From contig NZ_JAZARE010000005.1 of NCBI RefSeq assembly GCF_036231905.1, positions 248,001 through 312,000 of the forward strand: 64,000 nt of DNA. The letters run 5' to 3'. Numbering within the stretch: position 1 is the stretch's first letter; the number at the start of each line of letters is the position of its first letter. The position numbers were made by a program, and so were the translations under genes. The notes beneath the pieces were generated by a model, which was given only the letters and a program-made list of their open reading frames with translations, made no database searches and had not been told where the DNA came from. Below, in pieces: positions 54,294 to 63,522 of this stretch. The DNA comes from CAMLIZ01 sp036231905. Its GTDB lineage: Bacteria > Pseudomonadota > Gammaproteobacteria > Burkholderiales > Burkholderiaceae_C.

Positions 54294-56171
54294 GTGCCGC
54301 GCCAACTTGCCCTGTTCACCCTGCTGCTGTCCGCCCTGCCCGGGCTGGCCGGGGCCGCAGGTGCAGCCGCGCCGGTGCACCCGGCGCAGGCCCTGGTGCA
54401 GCGCAGCGTGGACGCGATGCGCTCGGACCCGGACGCCAGCCGCCGCCATGCCGAAGAGGCGCTCAAGCTGCTGGCCCAGCAGCCCGAGGCGGACCTGGAG
54501 GTGCGCGCCCGCGTGCAGCTGTGCGACTACTTCTCCGAGCGCGACGCGGCGCTGGCCGCCGCGCAGGTCAAGGCCGCCCGCGCGCGCCTGCCTCAGGCCA
54601 GGCGTGCAGGCCTGCAAGCCGGCCTGCTGGGCTGCGAAGCGGAGATCGAGGAATACAAGGGCAACTACGGCGCCGCGCTGACGCTGTTCGACCAGGCCGT
54701 GCAGACCGCCGAGGCGCAACACGACGGCGAGATGCTGGCCGACGTGCTCTACCAGCGCGGCTACCTGCGCGGCGTGCAAGGCGACTACGCGGCCGGCCTG
54801 GCCGACCTGCGCCGCGCCCGCCTCACCTACGAACGCCTGGGCATGGCCGCGCGGGCGGTGACCACCTTCAACGGCATCGCCATCCTCTACAACCGCCTGG
54901 GCGACCACGCCCAGGCGCGCCACTACTTCGAGCAGACCCTGCGCGCGCAGACCGCCGACGGCTCCAAGCGCGAGGTGGCCGTCACCCGCCACAACCTCGG
55001 CCGGGTGTACGAGAACCTCAAGCTCTGGGACAAGGCACGCGACGAGTTCGAAGCCACGCTGGACCTGAGCCGCCAGCTCGACTACGCCCGCGGCGAGGCT
55101 TATGCCCTGCGCGGCCTGGCCAGCGTGCGCAATGCCGAAGGCGAGCCCGCCGCGGCACTGGGCCTGCTGCAGCTGGCCGAGCTGCTGCAAAAGCGGGTGC
55201 CGGACGAACGCCTGCGCGCGCAGATCCTGCTGCAGCGGGGCGTGGCGCTGCGCCAGCTCAAGCGGCCCGCGGAGGCGCTGCCGGCGCTGGAAGACGCGCT
55301 GGAGATCTTCCGCAAGGCCGATTCGCTGCAGGAAACCGCTGCCACCCAGCAGGCGCTGGCGGCCACGCAGGCCGACGCCGGCGACTGGAAGGCGGCCTAC
55401 GACACACACGCGCAGTACACCCAGACGCTGGAGCGCTGGCTGCGCAACCAGCTGGACCAGCGCTTCGCCACCCTGAAGGTCGAGTTCGACACCAGCGCCA
55501 AGGAGCGCGAGAACGTGCTGCTGCTGCGCGAGAACGCCGCCACCGAGAACGCACTGGCCCAGGCCCGGCGCGCCAGCCGGTTGCAGGTGGCGGTGATCGT
55601 GCTGGCCGGCGCTTTGCTGGTGGCACTGGGCCTGCTGGCCCTGCACCAGCGCCGCCATGGCCGCCTGATGAGCCGGCTGGCCCTCACCGACGAGCTCACC
55701 GGCCTGCCCAACCGGCGCGATGTGCTGGGCCGGCTGCAGGCGCTGCTGGCGGAGCGGCGCACCCGGCCCTGCGCGGCCGTGATCATCGACCTGGACCACT
55801 TCAAGTCGATCAACGACGACTTCGGCCACCTGGTCGGCGACGAGATGCTCAAGGCGGTGGCCGAGGTGCTGCGCGCCGCGGTGCCCGAGCCGGCCTGCGT
55901 CGGCCGCCTGGGGGGCGAGGAGTTCATCGCGGTGCTGCCGGACACCGGCGAGGCGCAGGCGCTGCAGGCCAGCGAAACCATCCGCGAGAAGATCCAGGCG
56001 CTGGATGCCTCGCGCTGGATGCCGGGCACGCGCCAGGTCACCGCCAGCCTCGGCGTGGCGGTGTCGCGGCCGGGCGAGGACGATCTCACCAGCATGCTGC
56101 ACCGGGCCGACGAGGCGCTGTACCGCGCCAAGGCGGGCGGCCGCAATCGGGTCTTCGCGCAAGCGGCGTAG
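54294..56171 (+). CDS. TPR-repeat diguanylate cyclase
   Basis: A 625-residue protein: signal peptide (LALFTLLLSALPGLAGA), periplasmic TPR repeats over about residues 35-390, a coiled coil, one membrane helix (about 430-452) and a cytoplasmic GGDEF domain with active-site GGEEF at 540-544. It would make cyclic di-GMP in response to something sensed by the TPRs. The RxxD inhibitory site five residues ahead of GGEEF is absent (PEPA there), so product inhibition of the usual kind is not expected. The start is GTG 54294 (VPRQLALF); no ribosome site is clear. Confidence 0.9.
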   Translation: MPRQLALFTLLLSALPGLAGAAGAAAPVHPAQALVQRSVDAMRSDPDASRRHAEEALKLLAQQPEADLEVRARVQLCDYFSERDAALAAAQVKAARARLPQARRAGLQAGLLGCEAEIEEYKGNYGAALTLFDQAVQTAEAQHDGEMLADVLYQRGYLRGVQGDYAAGLADLRRARLTYERLGMAARAVTTFNGIAILYNRLGDHAQARHYFEQTLRAQTADGSKREVAVTRHNLGRVYENLKLWDKARDEFEATLDLSRQLDYARGEAYALRGLASVRNAEGEPAAALGLLQLAELLQKRVPDERLRAQILLQRGVALRQLKRPAEALPALEDALEIFRKADSLQETAATQQALAATQADAGDWKAAYDTHAQYTQTLERWLRNQLDQRFATLKVEFDTSAKERENVLLLRENAATENALAQARRASRLQVAVIVLAGALLVALGLLALHQRRHGRLMSRLALTDELTGLPNRRDVLGRLQALLAERRTRPCAAVIIDLDHFKSINDDFGHLVGDEMLKAVAEVLRAAVPEPACVGRLGGEEFIAVLPDTGEAQALQASETIREKIQALDASRWMPGTRQVTASLGVAVSRPGEDDLTSMLHRADEALYRAKAGGRNRVFAQAA

Positions 56172-56192
56172 GCCGCTTGCGGCCTACGCCGC
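56163..56192 (+). terminator. Perfect 12-bp hairpin overlapping the cyclase stop
   Basis: GCGGCGTAGGCC pairs with GGCCTACGCCGC across a six-base loop; the stop TAG (56169-56171) is inside the left arm. There is no T tract, so it is a candidate terminator or mRNA end stabiliser. Confidence 0.45.
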
Positions 56193-56210
56193 CTGGGCGG
56201 CTGTATGTTC

Positions 56211-56290
56211 AGCTCCCCCCCGCCCCCTCCGGGAGGGGGCTCCAGCATGACAGCGGGCTCCCTCCAGCCTCCCGCCGAGCGGGAGGCTCC
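56211..56290. repeat. Two GC-rich palindromes in the cyclase-reductase spacer
   Basis: Two adjacent hairpin units: GCCCCCTCC facing GGAGGGGGC at 56222-56240, and GCCTCCCGC facing GCGGGAGGC (CGA loop) at 56267-56287. Both are followed by a CTCCAG stretch, as if two diverged copies of one REP-like unit. This spacer (56172-56384, 213 bases) otherwise holds only the reductase leader. Confidence 0.5.
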
Positions 56291-56384
56291 AGTCAGTTCG
56301 ACCATTGCCGTGTGACGCCTCGGTGACTGTGAGGCCGGGGGCGCGGCACTAGGATGCGCCCTCGCCGATCTCAAGGAGTCTTCC

Positions 56385-57425
56385 ATGGCCAACCCCGCCT
56401 CCCTCACCAGCCACCAGGTCCGCCTGGCCGCCCGCCCCGTGGGCCTGCCCACGCCGGCCAACTGGCAGTTCACCGAGGAGCCGGTGGCCGAGCCGGAGGA
56501 CGGGGGCATCGTGGTCAAGACGCTGGCGCTGTCGCTGGACCCGGCCATGCGCGGGTGGATGAACGAAGGCAAGTCCTACATTCCGCCGGTGGGCATCGGT
56601 GAAGTCATGCGTGCCGGCGGCGTGGGCCGGGTGGTGGCCTCGCGCCACTCGGGCTTTGCAGTCGGCGACACGGTGGCCGGCAGCCTGGGCGTGCAGACTT
56701 TCGCCCGCTTCGGCGGTGCGGACCTCAAGCGCGCCGGCCTCAACAAGATCGACCTGCAGCTGGGCACCGTGACCCAGTGGCTCAACGTGCTGGGCATGCC
56801 CGGCATGACCGCCTACTTCGGCCTCAAGGACGTGGGCCTGCCGCAGGCCGGCGAAACCCTGGTGGTCAGCGGCGCGGCCGGCGCGGTGGGCCAGACCGTG
56901 GGCCAACTCGGCAAGATCCTCGGCATGCGGGTGGTCGGCATCGCGGGCGGCGCCGCCAAGTGCGCCTGGGTGGTGAAGGAGCTGGGCTTCGACGCCTGCA
57001 TCGACTACAAGGGCGGCGCGGTCAAGGACGGCCTGAAGGAGCACTGCCCCCAGGGCGTGGACGTGTATTTCGACAACGTGGGCGGCGACATCCTCGACAC
57101 GGTGCTCACCCGAATCAACCGCAAGGCGCGCATCGTGATCTGCGGCGCCATCAGCCAGTACAACGCCACCGAGGCCGTCAAGGGCCCGAAGAACTACCTC
57201 TCGCTGCTGGTCAACCGTGCCCGCATGGAGGGCATGGTGGTGTTCGACTATGCCGACCGCTACCCCCAGGCGATCGCGGAACTGGCCGGCTACCTGAAGG
57301 ACGGCCGCATGACCTCGCGCGAGGACGTGGTGCGCGGCGGGGTGGACGCCTTCCCCGACACCCTGCTCAAGCTCTTCAGCGGTGAGAACTTTGGCAAGCT
57401 GGTGCTGCAGCTGGCGGACGAGTGA
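56385..57425 (+). CDS. NADP-dependent oxidoreductase, CurA-like
   Basis: A 346-residue medium-chain reductase without zinc sites. Signatures are SLDPAMRGWM, GVQTFARFG, LGMPGMTAYFGLKDVG and the nucleotide site VVSGAAGAVGQTVGQLGK, then VDVYFDNVGGDILD. This is the curcumin/2-alkenal/leukotriene B4 reductase family, reducing double bonds of enones with NADPH. AAGGAG is found in the leader (CAAGGAGTC) nine bases before ATG 56385. Confidence 0.94.
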   Translation: MANPASLTSHQVRLAARPVGLPTPANWQFTEEPVAEPEDGGIVVKTLALSLDPAMRGWMNEGKSYIPPVGIGEVMRAGGVGRVVASRHSGFAVGDTVAGSLGVQTFARFGGADLKRAGLNKIDLQLGTVTQWLNVLGMPGMTAYFGLKDVGLPQAGETLVVSGAAGAVGQTVGQLGKILGMRVVGIAGGAAKCAWVVKELGFDACIDYKGGAVKDGLKEHCPQGVDVYFDNVGGDILDTVLTRINRKARIVICGAISQYNATEAVKGPKNYLSLLVNRARMEGMVVFDYADRYPQAIAELAGYLKDGRMTSREDVVRGGVDAFPDTLLKLFSGENFGKLVLQLADE

Positions 57426-57487
57426 ACCTGCAAAAGCACGCGGCAGGGGGCTAGACTGCCCGGCACACCCCTTTGTGTGCCGCCTCC

Positions 57488-60400
57488 ATGTCCCTGCCCG
57501 GGCCCCTGCATCTGCTCAGTGAAGCGCCCGCCGCGGCGCTGGCGCCGCATGCGCTGCAAGCCCTGGCCCTGCACAGCCCCAGCGGCCTGGCCTGGCTGGA
57601 CGCCGACGGGCGGGTCCGCTGGGCCAACCCGGCCTTCCAGCGCATCACCGGCCAGGCCGCACCCGTCGGCCGGCGCATCGACACCCTGCTGCCGGGCGCC
57701 GACGAAGCCGGCGCGCCGGCACCCTGGCTGGCCCGGGCGCTGGCCGGCGAACCGCTGGCGGAGCCGGTGGAGCTCGCCTGCCGCCAGGCCGACGGCACCG
57801 CACTGTGGCTGTGCGTCGGCCTGGCCGCGATAACGCCCTCGCAGGCCGACGCCGGCTTCGTTGCCACGCTCACCGACCGCACCCGCGAGCACCAGGAACA
57901 ACAGGAGCGCCAGCGCCTGGCCGAGCTGCTGGACATGGCCCAGGAGTTCGGCCGCATCGGCGTGTGGGAACGCGACATCCGCACCCTGCAAGGCCGCTGG
58001 GACCGCCATGTCTTCCGCTTCTGGGGGCTGAAGCCCGGCGAGGCCACGCCGCATTTCGACGAAGCGGCGAAGTCGGTCCATCCGGAAGACAACGCCGCCT
58101 CGGTGGTACGTGCCTCGCTGGAGCGCGCCGGCACCTATTCACACCGCTTCCGCGTGCGCGGCGCTGACGGCGTGGTGCGCCTGCTGCATTCGCAGTGGGT
58201 GGTGAACAACGGTTCCGACGGCCGGCCCGAGCGCGCCATCGGCATCATGATGGACGACACCGAGGTCTATGAGCTCGCACGCGCGGCCAGCGACGCGCAC
58301 GAACAGCTCAACATGGCGGTGGACCTGGCCAACATCGCGATCTGGCGCCACGACCTCAGGACCAACCGCATGCACTACAACGCCCGCGCCTGGGAGGTGC
58401 TGGACCTGCAGCCGCGGCCGGAAGGGCTGACGCTGGACGAGGTGCGTGCCTTGATCCATCCGGAGGACCTGCCGCAGGTGATCGCGTCGGCCGAGCGTTC
58501 GCTGGCCACCGACCAGCCCACCGACATGGAGGCCCGCTACAAGCGCGCCGACGGCAGCTGGCGCTACGTGCTCAACCGCCGGGTGGTGCAGCGCGACGTC
58601 ACCGGCACGCCGGTGGCCTTTGTGGGCGTGGCGCTGGACGTCACCGAGCAGGTGGAAGGCTCGCGCAAGGCCTACGAGCTGTCGCGCCGCCTGGAAACCG
58701 CCGCACGCGCCGCCCACATCGGCCTGTGGACGGTGGAGGTGGCCACCGGTGCCCTGGAATGGAACACCCGCACCTCGCAGCTGTTCGGCCTGGCGCCGGA
58801 GCAGTCGCCGCGCAGCTTCGACGAGTGGATGGAGCGCTGTGTGCACCCCGAGGACCGGCCGCGTGTGCGCGAGCTGGCCTTCGGCTGGATCAAGACGGGC
58901 GACGACCTGCTGCAGGTGGAATACCGCACCGTGTGGCCGGACGGCACGGTGCGCTGGCTGGTCAACCGCTCCGACGTGGACCGGGTGAGCCAGGGCCGCT
59001 ACGTGTTCGGCGTGACCCTGGACGTGACCGAGCAACGCGCCACCATCGACGCCCTGCGCGAAGCCAGCGAGCGCTCCGCGCTGATCGCCCGCAGCATCGG
59101 CATGGGCACCTGGGAGGTCGACCTGCGCGACGGCAAGGCCTACTGGAACGAGCAGATGTTTGCGCTGCGCGGCCTGCGGCCCGGGCCCGAGCCGCTGCCG
59201 GCGGCAGAGCGGCTGGCGCTCACGCACCCGGACGACCGCCATCTGGTGATCAACGCGCTGGACGAGGCGCTGGCGAGCAACCGCCCCGCGACGTACGAGT
59301 TCCGTGTGCGCCAGCCCGACGGCAGCTACCGCTGGCTGGCGTCGCGCTCCACCACGGTGATGGACGAACAGGGCCGGCCGCTGCGCCGCATCGGCGTGAA
59401 CTGGGACATCACCGACAGCAAGAACGCCGAAGCCGCCCGCCATGAAAAAACCCTGGCGCTGCGCGAGAGCGAGGCCAAGAGCCAGTTCTTGGCGCGCATG
59501 AGCCACGAGCTGCGCACGCCCTTGAACGCCGTGCTCGGCTTCACCCAGCTGCTGCTCGCTGAAGCGGAGCGGGTGGACCCGATCGTGCTGCGGCTGCGGC
59601 TGGGCCACATCCGCTCGGCCGGCCAGCACCTGCTGTCGCTGATCAACGACGTGCTGGAGCTGTCCAGCCTGGACTCCGGCGAGCTGCGCATGGCGCTGGA
59701 GCCGGTGCCGCTGGCGCAGCTGGTGGCCAGCACCTTGCCGCTGGTGGAGCGCATGGCCCATGAATACGGCGTGCGGCTGCATTGCGAGCCGCTGCCCGGC
59801 CATGCCCTGGCCGACACCATGCGGCTGCGCCAGGTGTTGCTGAACCTGCTGTCCAACGGCATCAAGTACAACCGGCCCGGCGGCCATGTCAGCGTGGCGT
59901 GTGGCAACGATGCGCCCGATGGCATGGTGAGCCTGCAGGTGAAGGACAACGGCCGCGGCATGTCGGCCGAGCAGCTGCTGCATGTCTTCGAGCCCTTCAA
60001 CCGGCTGGGCGTGGAACGCGAGGGCATCGAGGGCACCGGCATCGGCCTGACGATCGTCAAGGCGCTGGTCGAGCGCATGGGCGGCCGCGTGGAGGTGCGC
60101 AGCGAGCCGGGCGCAGGCACCGAGTTCAGGGTGCTGCTGCCGCGCGCCGACATGGACGGCCGGGCCCGCCCGGCAGCCATCGAGCCCCCGCCCGCGGCCA
60201 CCGAGCCGCCGCAGCCGCCTGCCACCCAGCGCCCACCGCGCAGCGGCCGCCTGCTCTACATCGAGGACAACCCGGTCAATGTGCTGCTGGTGAGCGAGCT
60301 GGTGGCCCTGCGCCCCGGCCTGCGCCTGGACGTGGCGGCCGACGGCGAAAGCGGGCTGCGCCTGGCGGCGGACATCCGGCCCGACCTGATCCTGGTGGAC

Positions 60401-60613
60401 ATGCAGCTGCCGGACATCGACGGCCACCAGGTGCGCAACCGGCTGCGGGTGGACCCGCGCACCGCGCACATCCCGTGCATCGCGCTGTCGGCCAACGCCA
60501 TGCCCCAGGACATCGAGCGCGCGCTGAAAAACGGCTTTGCCGACTACTGGACCAAGCCGCTGGACTTCAAGGCCTTCCTGGCCGCGATCGACGCCTTGTT
60601 CAGCGCGGGCTGA
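57488..60613 (+). CDS. Five-PAS hybrid sensor histidine kinase
   Basis: A 1041-residue cytoplasmic hybrid kinase with no membrane helix. About five PAS/PAC units occupy residues 25-655. HisKA follows with H673 (SHELRTPLNAVLGF), then HATPase (NLLSNGIKYN, DNGRGM, GTGIGLTIV), a Pro/Ala linker and a C-terminal receiver with D971 (LILVDMQLPDIDGHQV). A further relay protein must receive the phosphate; none is adjacent. Its 3' end overlaps the convergent CoA-transferase gene by 14 bases. The signals sensed are unknown. Confidence 0.93.
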   Translation: MSLPGPLHLLSEAPAAALAPHALQALALHSPSGLAWLDADGRVRWANPAFQRITGQAAPVGRRIDTLLPGADEAGAPAPWLARALAGEPLAEPVELACRQADGTALWLCVGLAAITPSQADAGFVATLTDRTREHQEQQERQRLAELLDMAQEFGRIGVWERDIRTLQGRWDRHVFRFWGLKPGEATPHFDEAAKSVHPEDNAASVVRASLERAGTYSHRFRVRGADGVVRLLHSQWVVNNGSDGRPERAIGIMMDDTEVYELARAASDAHEQLNMAVDLANIAIWRHDLRTNRMHYNARAWEVLDLQPRPEGLTLDEVRALIHPEDLPQVIASAERSLATDQPTDMEARYKRADGSWRYVLNRRVVQRDVTGTPVAFVGVALDVTEQVEGSRKAYELSRRLETAARAAHIGLWTVEVATGALEWNTRTSQLFGLAPEQSPRSFDEWMERCVHPEDRPRVRELAFGWIKTGDDLLQVEYRTVWPDGTVRWLVNRSDVDRVSQGRYVFGVTLDVTEQRATIDALREASERSALIARSIGMGTWEVDLRDGKAYWNEQMFALRGLRPGPEPLPAAERLALTHPDDRHLVINALDEALASNRPATYEFRVRQPDGSYRWLASRSTTVMDEQGRPLRRIGVNWDITDSKNAEAARHEKTLALRESEAKSQFLARMSHELRTPLNAVLGFTQLLLAEAERVDPIVLRLRLGHIRSAGQHLLSLINDVLELSSLDSGELRMALEPVPLAQLVASTLPLVERMAHEYGVRLHCEPLPGHALADTMRLRQVLLNLLSNGIKYNRPGGHVSVACGNDAPDGMVSLQVKDNGRGMSAEQLLHVFEPFNRLGVEREGIEGTGIGLTIVKALVERMGGRVEVRSEPGAGTEFRVLLPRADMDGRARPAAIEPPPAATEPPQPPATQRPPRSGRLLYIEDNPVNVLLVSELVALRPGLRLDVAADGESGLRLAADIRPDLILVDMQLPDIDGHQVRNRLRVDPRTAHIPCIALSANAMPQDIERALKNGFADYWTKPLDFKAFLAAIDALFSAG

Positions 60614-61652
60614 GGCGGCCCGCTGCCGCCGGCTCGGTGGCCGCGAACCAGGGATGCTGGGGCACCTCGTTCGGGCGCAGCACCGGCGTCACGCAGCAGT
60701 CGGCCGCATCGAACAGCGGCACCCAGTGCGCCAGCGGCTGGGCAACGATCACCGCGGCCAGCTCGGCGCGCAGGGTGATGGCGTCGCCGCTGGCCGGGCG
60801 CTGGCCCAGGGACCAGTGGCGCTGGGCCCAGTCGGGCCGGCCCACCACGTCGCACAGCTTGGCCCAGAACTTCAGCTCCAGCGCGCCCACGGCCAGGTGG
60901 CGGCCATCCGCCGTGCGGTAGACGTTGTAGCAGGGGCTGCCGCCGGACAGCAGCCCGCGCCCTGGCCGGGTGGGCGCGCCCAGCGCACGCGCCTCGAAGC
61001 GCGAGATCACGTGGTGTTCCCACACCTGGCGTGTCATGGACACATCCACGAAGCGGCCCCGGCCGGTGCGCTGCGCGCCGATCAGTGCCGCCAGCACGCC
61101 CGACAGCGCCGCCTGCGTGCCGCCCATCAGGTCGGCGATCTGGAAGTTGGGCACCACCGGGTCGCCGTCCAGCGGCCCGTTCTGGCCCAGCACGCCGGCG
61201 AGTGCGATGTAGTTGATGTCGTGCCCGGCGCGCCGGGCAAACGGCCCGTGCTGGCCATAGCCGGTGATGGCACACATCACCAGCCGGGGGTTCACTTCAT
61301 GCAGCACGGGCCAGCCCAGGCCCAGCCGGTCCATCACGCCGGGGCGGAAACCTTCGATCAGCGCATCGGCATCCCGCACCATCGCCAGCAGGGCATCGCG
61401 GCCGGCATCGGTGGCCAGGTCCAGCGTGTGCAGCGACTTGCCGCGGTTGAGGTGCTGGAACAGGCCGCTTTCGGCATCGCTGGCGCGGTCTTCCGGCGAC
61501 AGCAGCATGTGGCGGGTGCCGTCGCCACCGGCGTCTTCGACCTTGAGCACCTGCGCGCCCCAGTCCACCAGCTGCCGGGTGGCCAGCGGGCCGGGCAGCA
61601 GGCGCGTCAGGTCGACGACCTTCAGGCCCTGCAGCGGCGGATCGTCCTGCAT
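60600..61652 (-). CDS. Class III CoA-transferase, CaiB/BaiF family
   Basis: A 350-residue acyl-CoA transferase/racemase-like protein. Signatures are GLKVVDLTRLLPGPLATRQLVDWGAQVLKVED, FQHLNRGKSLHTLDL and GRGRFVDVSMTRQ. Members move CoA between organic acids or racemise alpha-methylacyl-CoA; the length (350) is closer to AMACR-type racemases than to CaiB. ATG 61652 starts MQDDPPLQG; a longer frame to 61742 overlaps the next gene. It lies 16 bases after the prolyl-hydroxylase-like gene. Confidence 0.9.
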   Translation of the reverse strand: MQDDPPLQGLKVVDLTRLLPGPLATRQLVDWGAQVLKVEDAGGDGTRHMLLSPEDRASDAESGLFQHLNRGKSLHTLDLATDAGRDALLAMVRDADALIEGFRPGVMDRLGLGWPVLHEVNPRLVMCAITGYGQHGPFARRAGHDINYIALAGVLGQNGPLDGDPVVPNFQIADLMGGTQAALSGVLAALIGAQRTGRGRFVDVSMTRQVWEHHVISRFEARALGAPTRPGRGLLSGGSPCYNVYRTADGRHLAVGALELKFWAKLCDVVGRPDWAQRHWSLGQRPASGDAITLRAELAAVIVAQPLAHWVPLFDAADCCVTPVLRPNEVPQHPWFAATEPAAAGRLSPR

Positions 61653-61668
61653 GCCCACGTGCGCAGGC

Positions 61669-62523
61669 CTATTCGAACCGGCCTTCGCGCAGCCACTTGG
61701 TGGCCACCCATTTTTCGCCTTCCACCACCGGCTGGCCGCCATGCAGGGTGCGGGTCATGGGGTGCGGGCGGTCGTAGCTGAAGAACACCGCATTGCCCTT
61801 GACGGGCGCCACTTCCAGGAACACATCCGGGAACACCGTGCCGCCGCCCTTGGCCGGCGCATTGAGGTACATCACGATGGTGCCCACGCGCTGGCCGCCC
61901 CGCTTGAGGATGGTGGCCGAGCCCGGCTGGGCGGGGTCGAAGTAGTCGTGGTGCGGCCGGTATTCCGCACCCGGGCCGTAGCGCAGGATCTGCAGGCCCT
62001 CGCCGTTTTCAAGCGGCCAGTTCACCAGCGCCGCGATGCGGGCTTCGATGCGGGCGCACAACGGGTTCTCGCCGCGCTGGAAGAACATGCCTTCGCTGGT
62101 GCGGGCGGCGTTGACCTCGCTGCCGCCGGTGTTGTTGTCCACGGTTTCCGAGCGCACCAGGCGCGGGCGCGACAAGGCCACCAGTTCGTCGCACTCTTCT
62201 TCGGACAACAGCCCACCGAACACCACCACGCGCGGGTTGCGCATCGTGGCGACGATCTTCACTTCGCGGTCGCCCGCCCACACCGCCCCCGGCGAATCGC
62301 GCAGGTCGGGCTCCGGCACGATGGACGGCGGTGGCAGGTTGTTCTGCCGGGCGTGCTCTTCCAGGTGCTGGCGCAAGGTATTTTCCAGCGCCTCGACGGC
62401 CACGTCCTCTTCCCAGCCGCTGGCCAGCATGGCCTGCAGCACGGCTTCGGGCTGGCAGCCGGCCTGGGCCTGCGCAACGATCCACTGGCGCAGTTCAGGG
62501 GTGACAGTCTGCGGGGTGCTCAT
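61669..62523 (-). CDS. Prolyl 4-hydroxylase-like 2OG-Fe(II) oxygenase
   Basis: A 284-residue oxygenase. The catalytic domain (about 95-282) has the iron ligands H-x-D in YRPHHDYFDP and a distal His in TRTLHGGQPVVEGEKW with the oxoglutarate-binding Lys after it. This is the P4Hc pattern. The first 55 residues (TPELRQWIVAQAQAGCQPEAVLQAMLASGWEEDVAVEAL; core AVLQAMLASGWEEDVAVEAL) form a separate helical segment resembling a UBA/TS-N-type fold. It lies 16 bases upstream of the CoA-transferase start on the same strand. The target protein is unknown. Confidence 0.9.
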   Translation of the reverse strand: MSTPQTVTPELRQWIVAQAQAGCQPEAVLQAMLASGWEEDVAVEALENTLRQHLEEHARQNNLPPPSIVPEPDLRDSPGAVWAGDREVKIVATMRNPRVVVFGGLLSEEECDELVALSRPRLVRSETVDNNTGGSEVNAARTSEGMFFQRGENPLCARIEARIAALVNWPLENGEGLQILRYGPGAEYRPHHDYFDPAQPGSATILKRGGQRVGTIVMYLNAPAKGGGTVFPDVFLEVAPVKGNAVFFSYDRPHPMTRTLHGGQPVVEGEKWVATKWLREGRFE

Positions 62524-62562
62524 GCCGCCATTCTGGCAGCATGAGCGGGCCGCTGGTACGTC

Positions 62563-63417
62563 TCAGCGCAAGGTGCTGGCGCTCTCGGCCGCAAAGTCAA
62601 GGAAGCGGCGCGGCGGGTGGCCGGTGAGCTGGGCCACGTCATCGGTGAGGCCGGCGGCCCAGCCCTCCTTGACCACATGGTGCAGGCTCATGAACCAGTC
62701 GATCACCACCGGCGGCATGCCCATCTGCTGCATGGCGGCCTGGGCGGCGGCTTCGGGCACGTCCACGTAGCGCATCGGGCGGCCGCTGGCTTCGGACAGG
62801 GCGGCGACCTGCTGGGCGTTGGTGAGCGCCTCCGGCCCGGTGAGGGTGTAGATGCGGCCGGCATGCACAGCAGGGTCGGCCAACACGGCGGCAGCACTCT
62901 CGGCGATGTCGCGCACGTCGATCATGCCGATGGCACCGTTGCCGTTGGGTGCATGGTAGGCGCCGGCCTTCAGCTGGTCGGCGTAGTAGTTGACCCAGTT
63001 CTGCATGAAGAAACTCGGGCGCAGCAGCGTCCAGCCCAGGCCGCTGCCCTGCACCAGCTCGTCGATGCGGCCCTGCAGCTGGGCGATGGCCACCGGGCTG
63101 GCGGCGTCGGCTCCCGCCCCGGAGGACCGCACGATGTGCTTCACGCCCGCCGCCTTGGCGGCCTGCACCGCGTTGCGGGCCAGCTCCAGCTTGTTGGGCA
63201 CCAGCGGCAGCAGCAGGAACAAGGTGTCGAAGCCGCGGAACACCCGCTCCAGCGACGCCGCATCGGCGAAGTCGCCTTCCACGCTCAACACGCCGGGCAC
63301 GCTGCGGCCGGAGGGTGAGGTGAGCACGGCGAAGTCGGCCTTGCGCTGCTGCAGCACGCGCACGAGTTCACGGCCGATGTGGCCGGTGGCGCCGGTGACG
63401 AGGATGCGGTGGCTCAT
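62563..63417 (-). CDS. NmrA-like NAD(P)-binding protein
   Basis: A 284-residue atypical short-chain reductase with the nucleotide motif VTGATGHIGRELVRVL at the N-terminus and VKHIVRSSGAGADAASP later. It lacks the YxxxK catalytic pair, as in NmrA/HSCARG and QOR2-like proteins, which act as redox sensors or quinone reductases. ATG 63417 is preceded by GGAGG-like GGAAAC/CAAAGGAAA. It is divergent from a LysR-type gene that may control it. Confidence 0.9.
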   Translation of the reverse strand: MSHRILVTGATGHIGRELVRVLQQRKADFAVLTSPSGRSVPGVLSVEGDFADAASLERVFRGFDTLFLLLPLVPNKLELARNAVQAAKAAGVKHIVRSSGAGADAASPVAIAQLQGRIDELVQGSGLGWTLLRPSFFMQNWVNYYADQLKAGAYHAPNGNGAIGMIDVRDIAESAAAVLADPAVHAGRIYTLTGPEALTNAQQVAALSEASGRPMRYVDVPEAAAQAAMQQMGMPPVVIDWFMSLHHVVKEGWAAGLTDDVAQLTGHPPRRFLDFAAESASTLR

Positions 63418-63502
63418 GGTGTTTCCTTTGGAGGAAGTGGTGCGATGGGCTCACTGTAGGCAGCCGCCACCACGATCGGAAGACATAGAATTTCCAAAGA
63501 TC

Positions 63503-63519
63503 TTCAACTTGTGGTTGAA
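63503..63519. promoter_or_regulatory. Candidate LysR-type operator
   Basis: A perfect six-base inverted repeat TTCAAC-TTGTG-GTTGAA ends four bases before the LysR ATG, where a ribosome site would normally be. The 105-base divergent spacer is AT-rich around 63480-63510. The repeat resembles the dyads bound by LysR proteins although the spacing is not the classic T-N11-A. Confidence 0.45.
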
Positions 63520-63522
63520 CGC

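Noticed and set aside
58139..60469. A 776-residue minus-strand frame
   Set aside because: It is the reverse reading of the five-PAS hybrid kinase.
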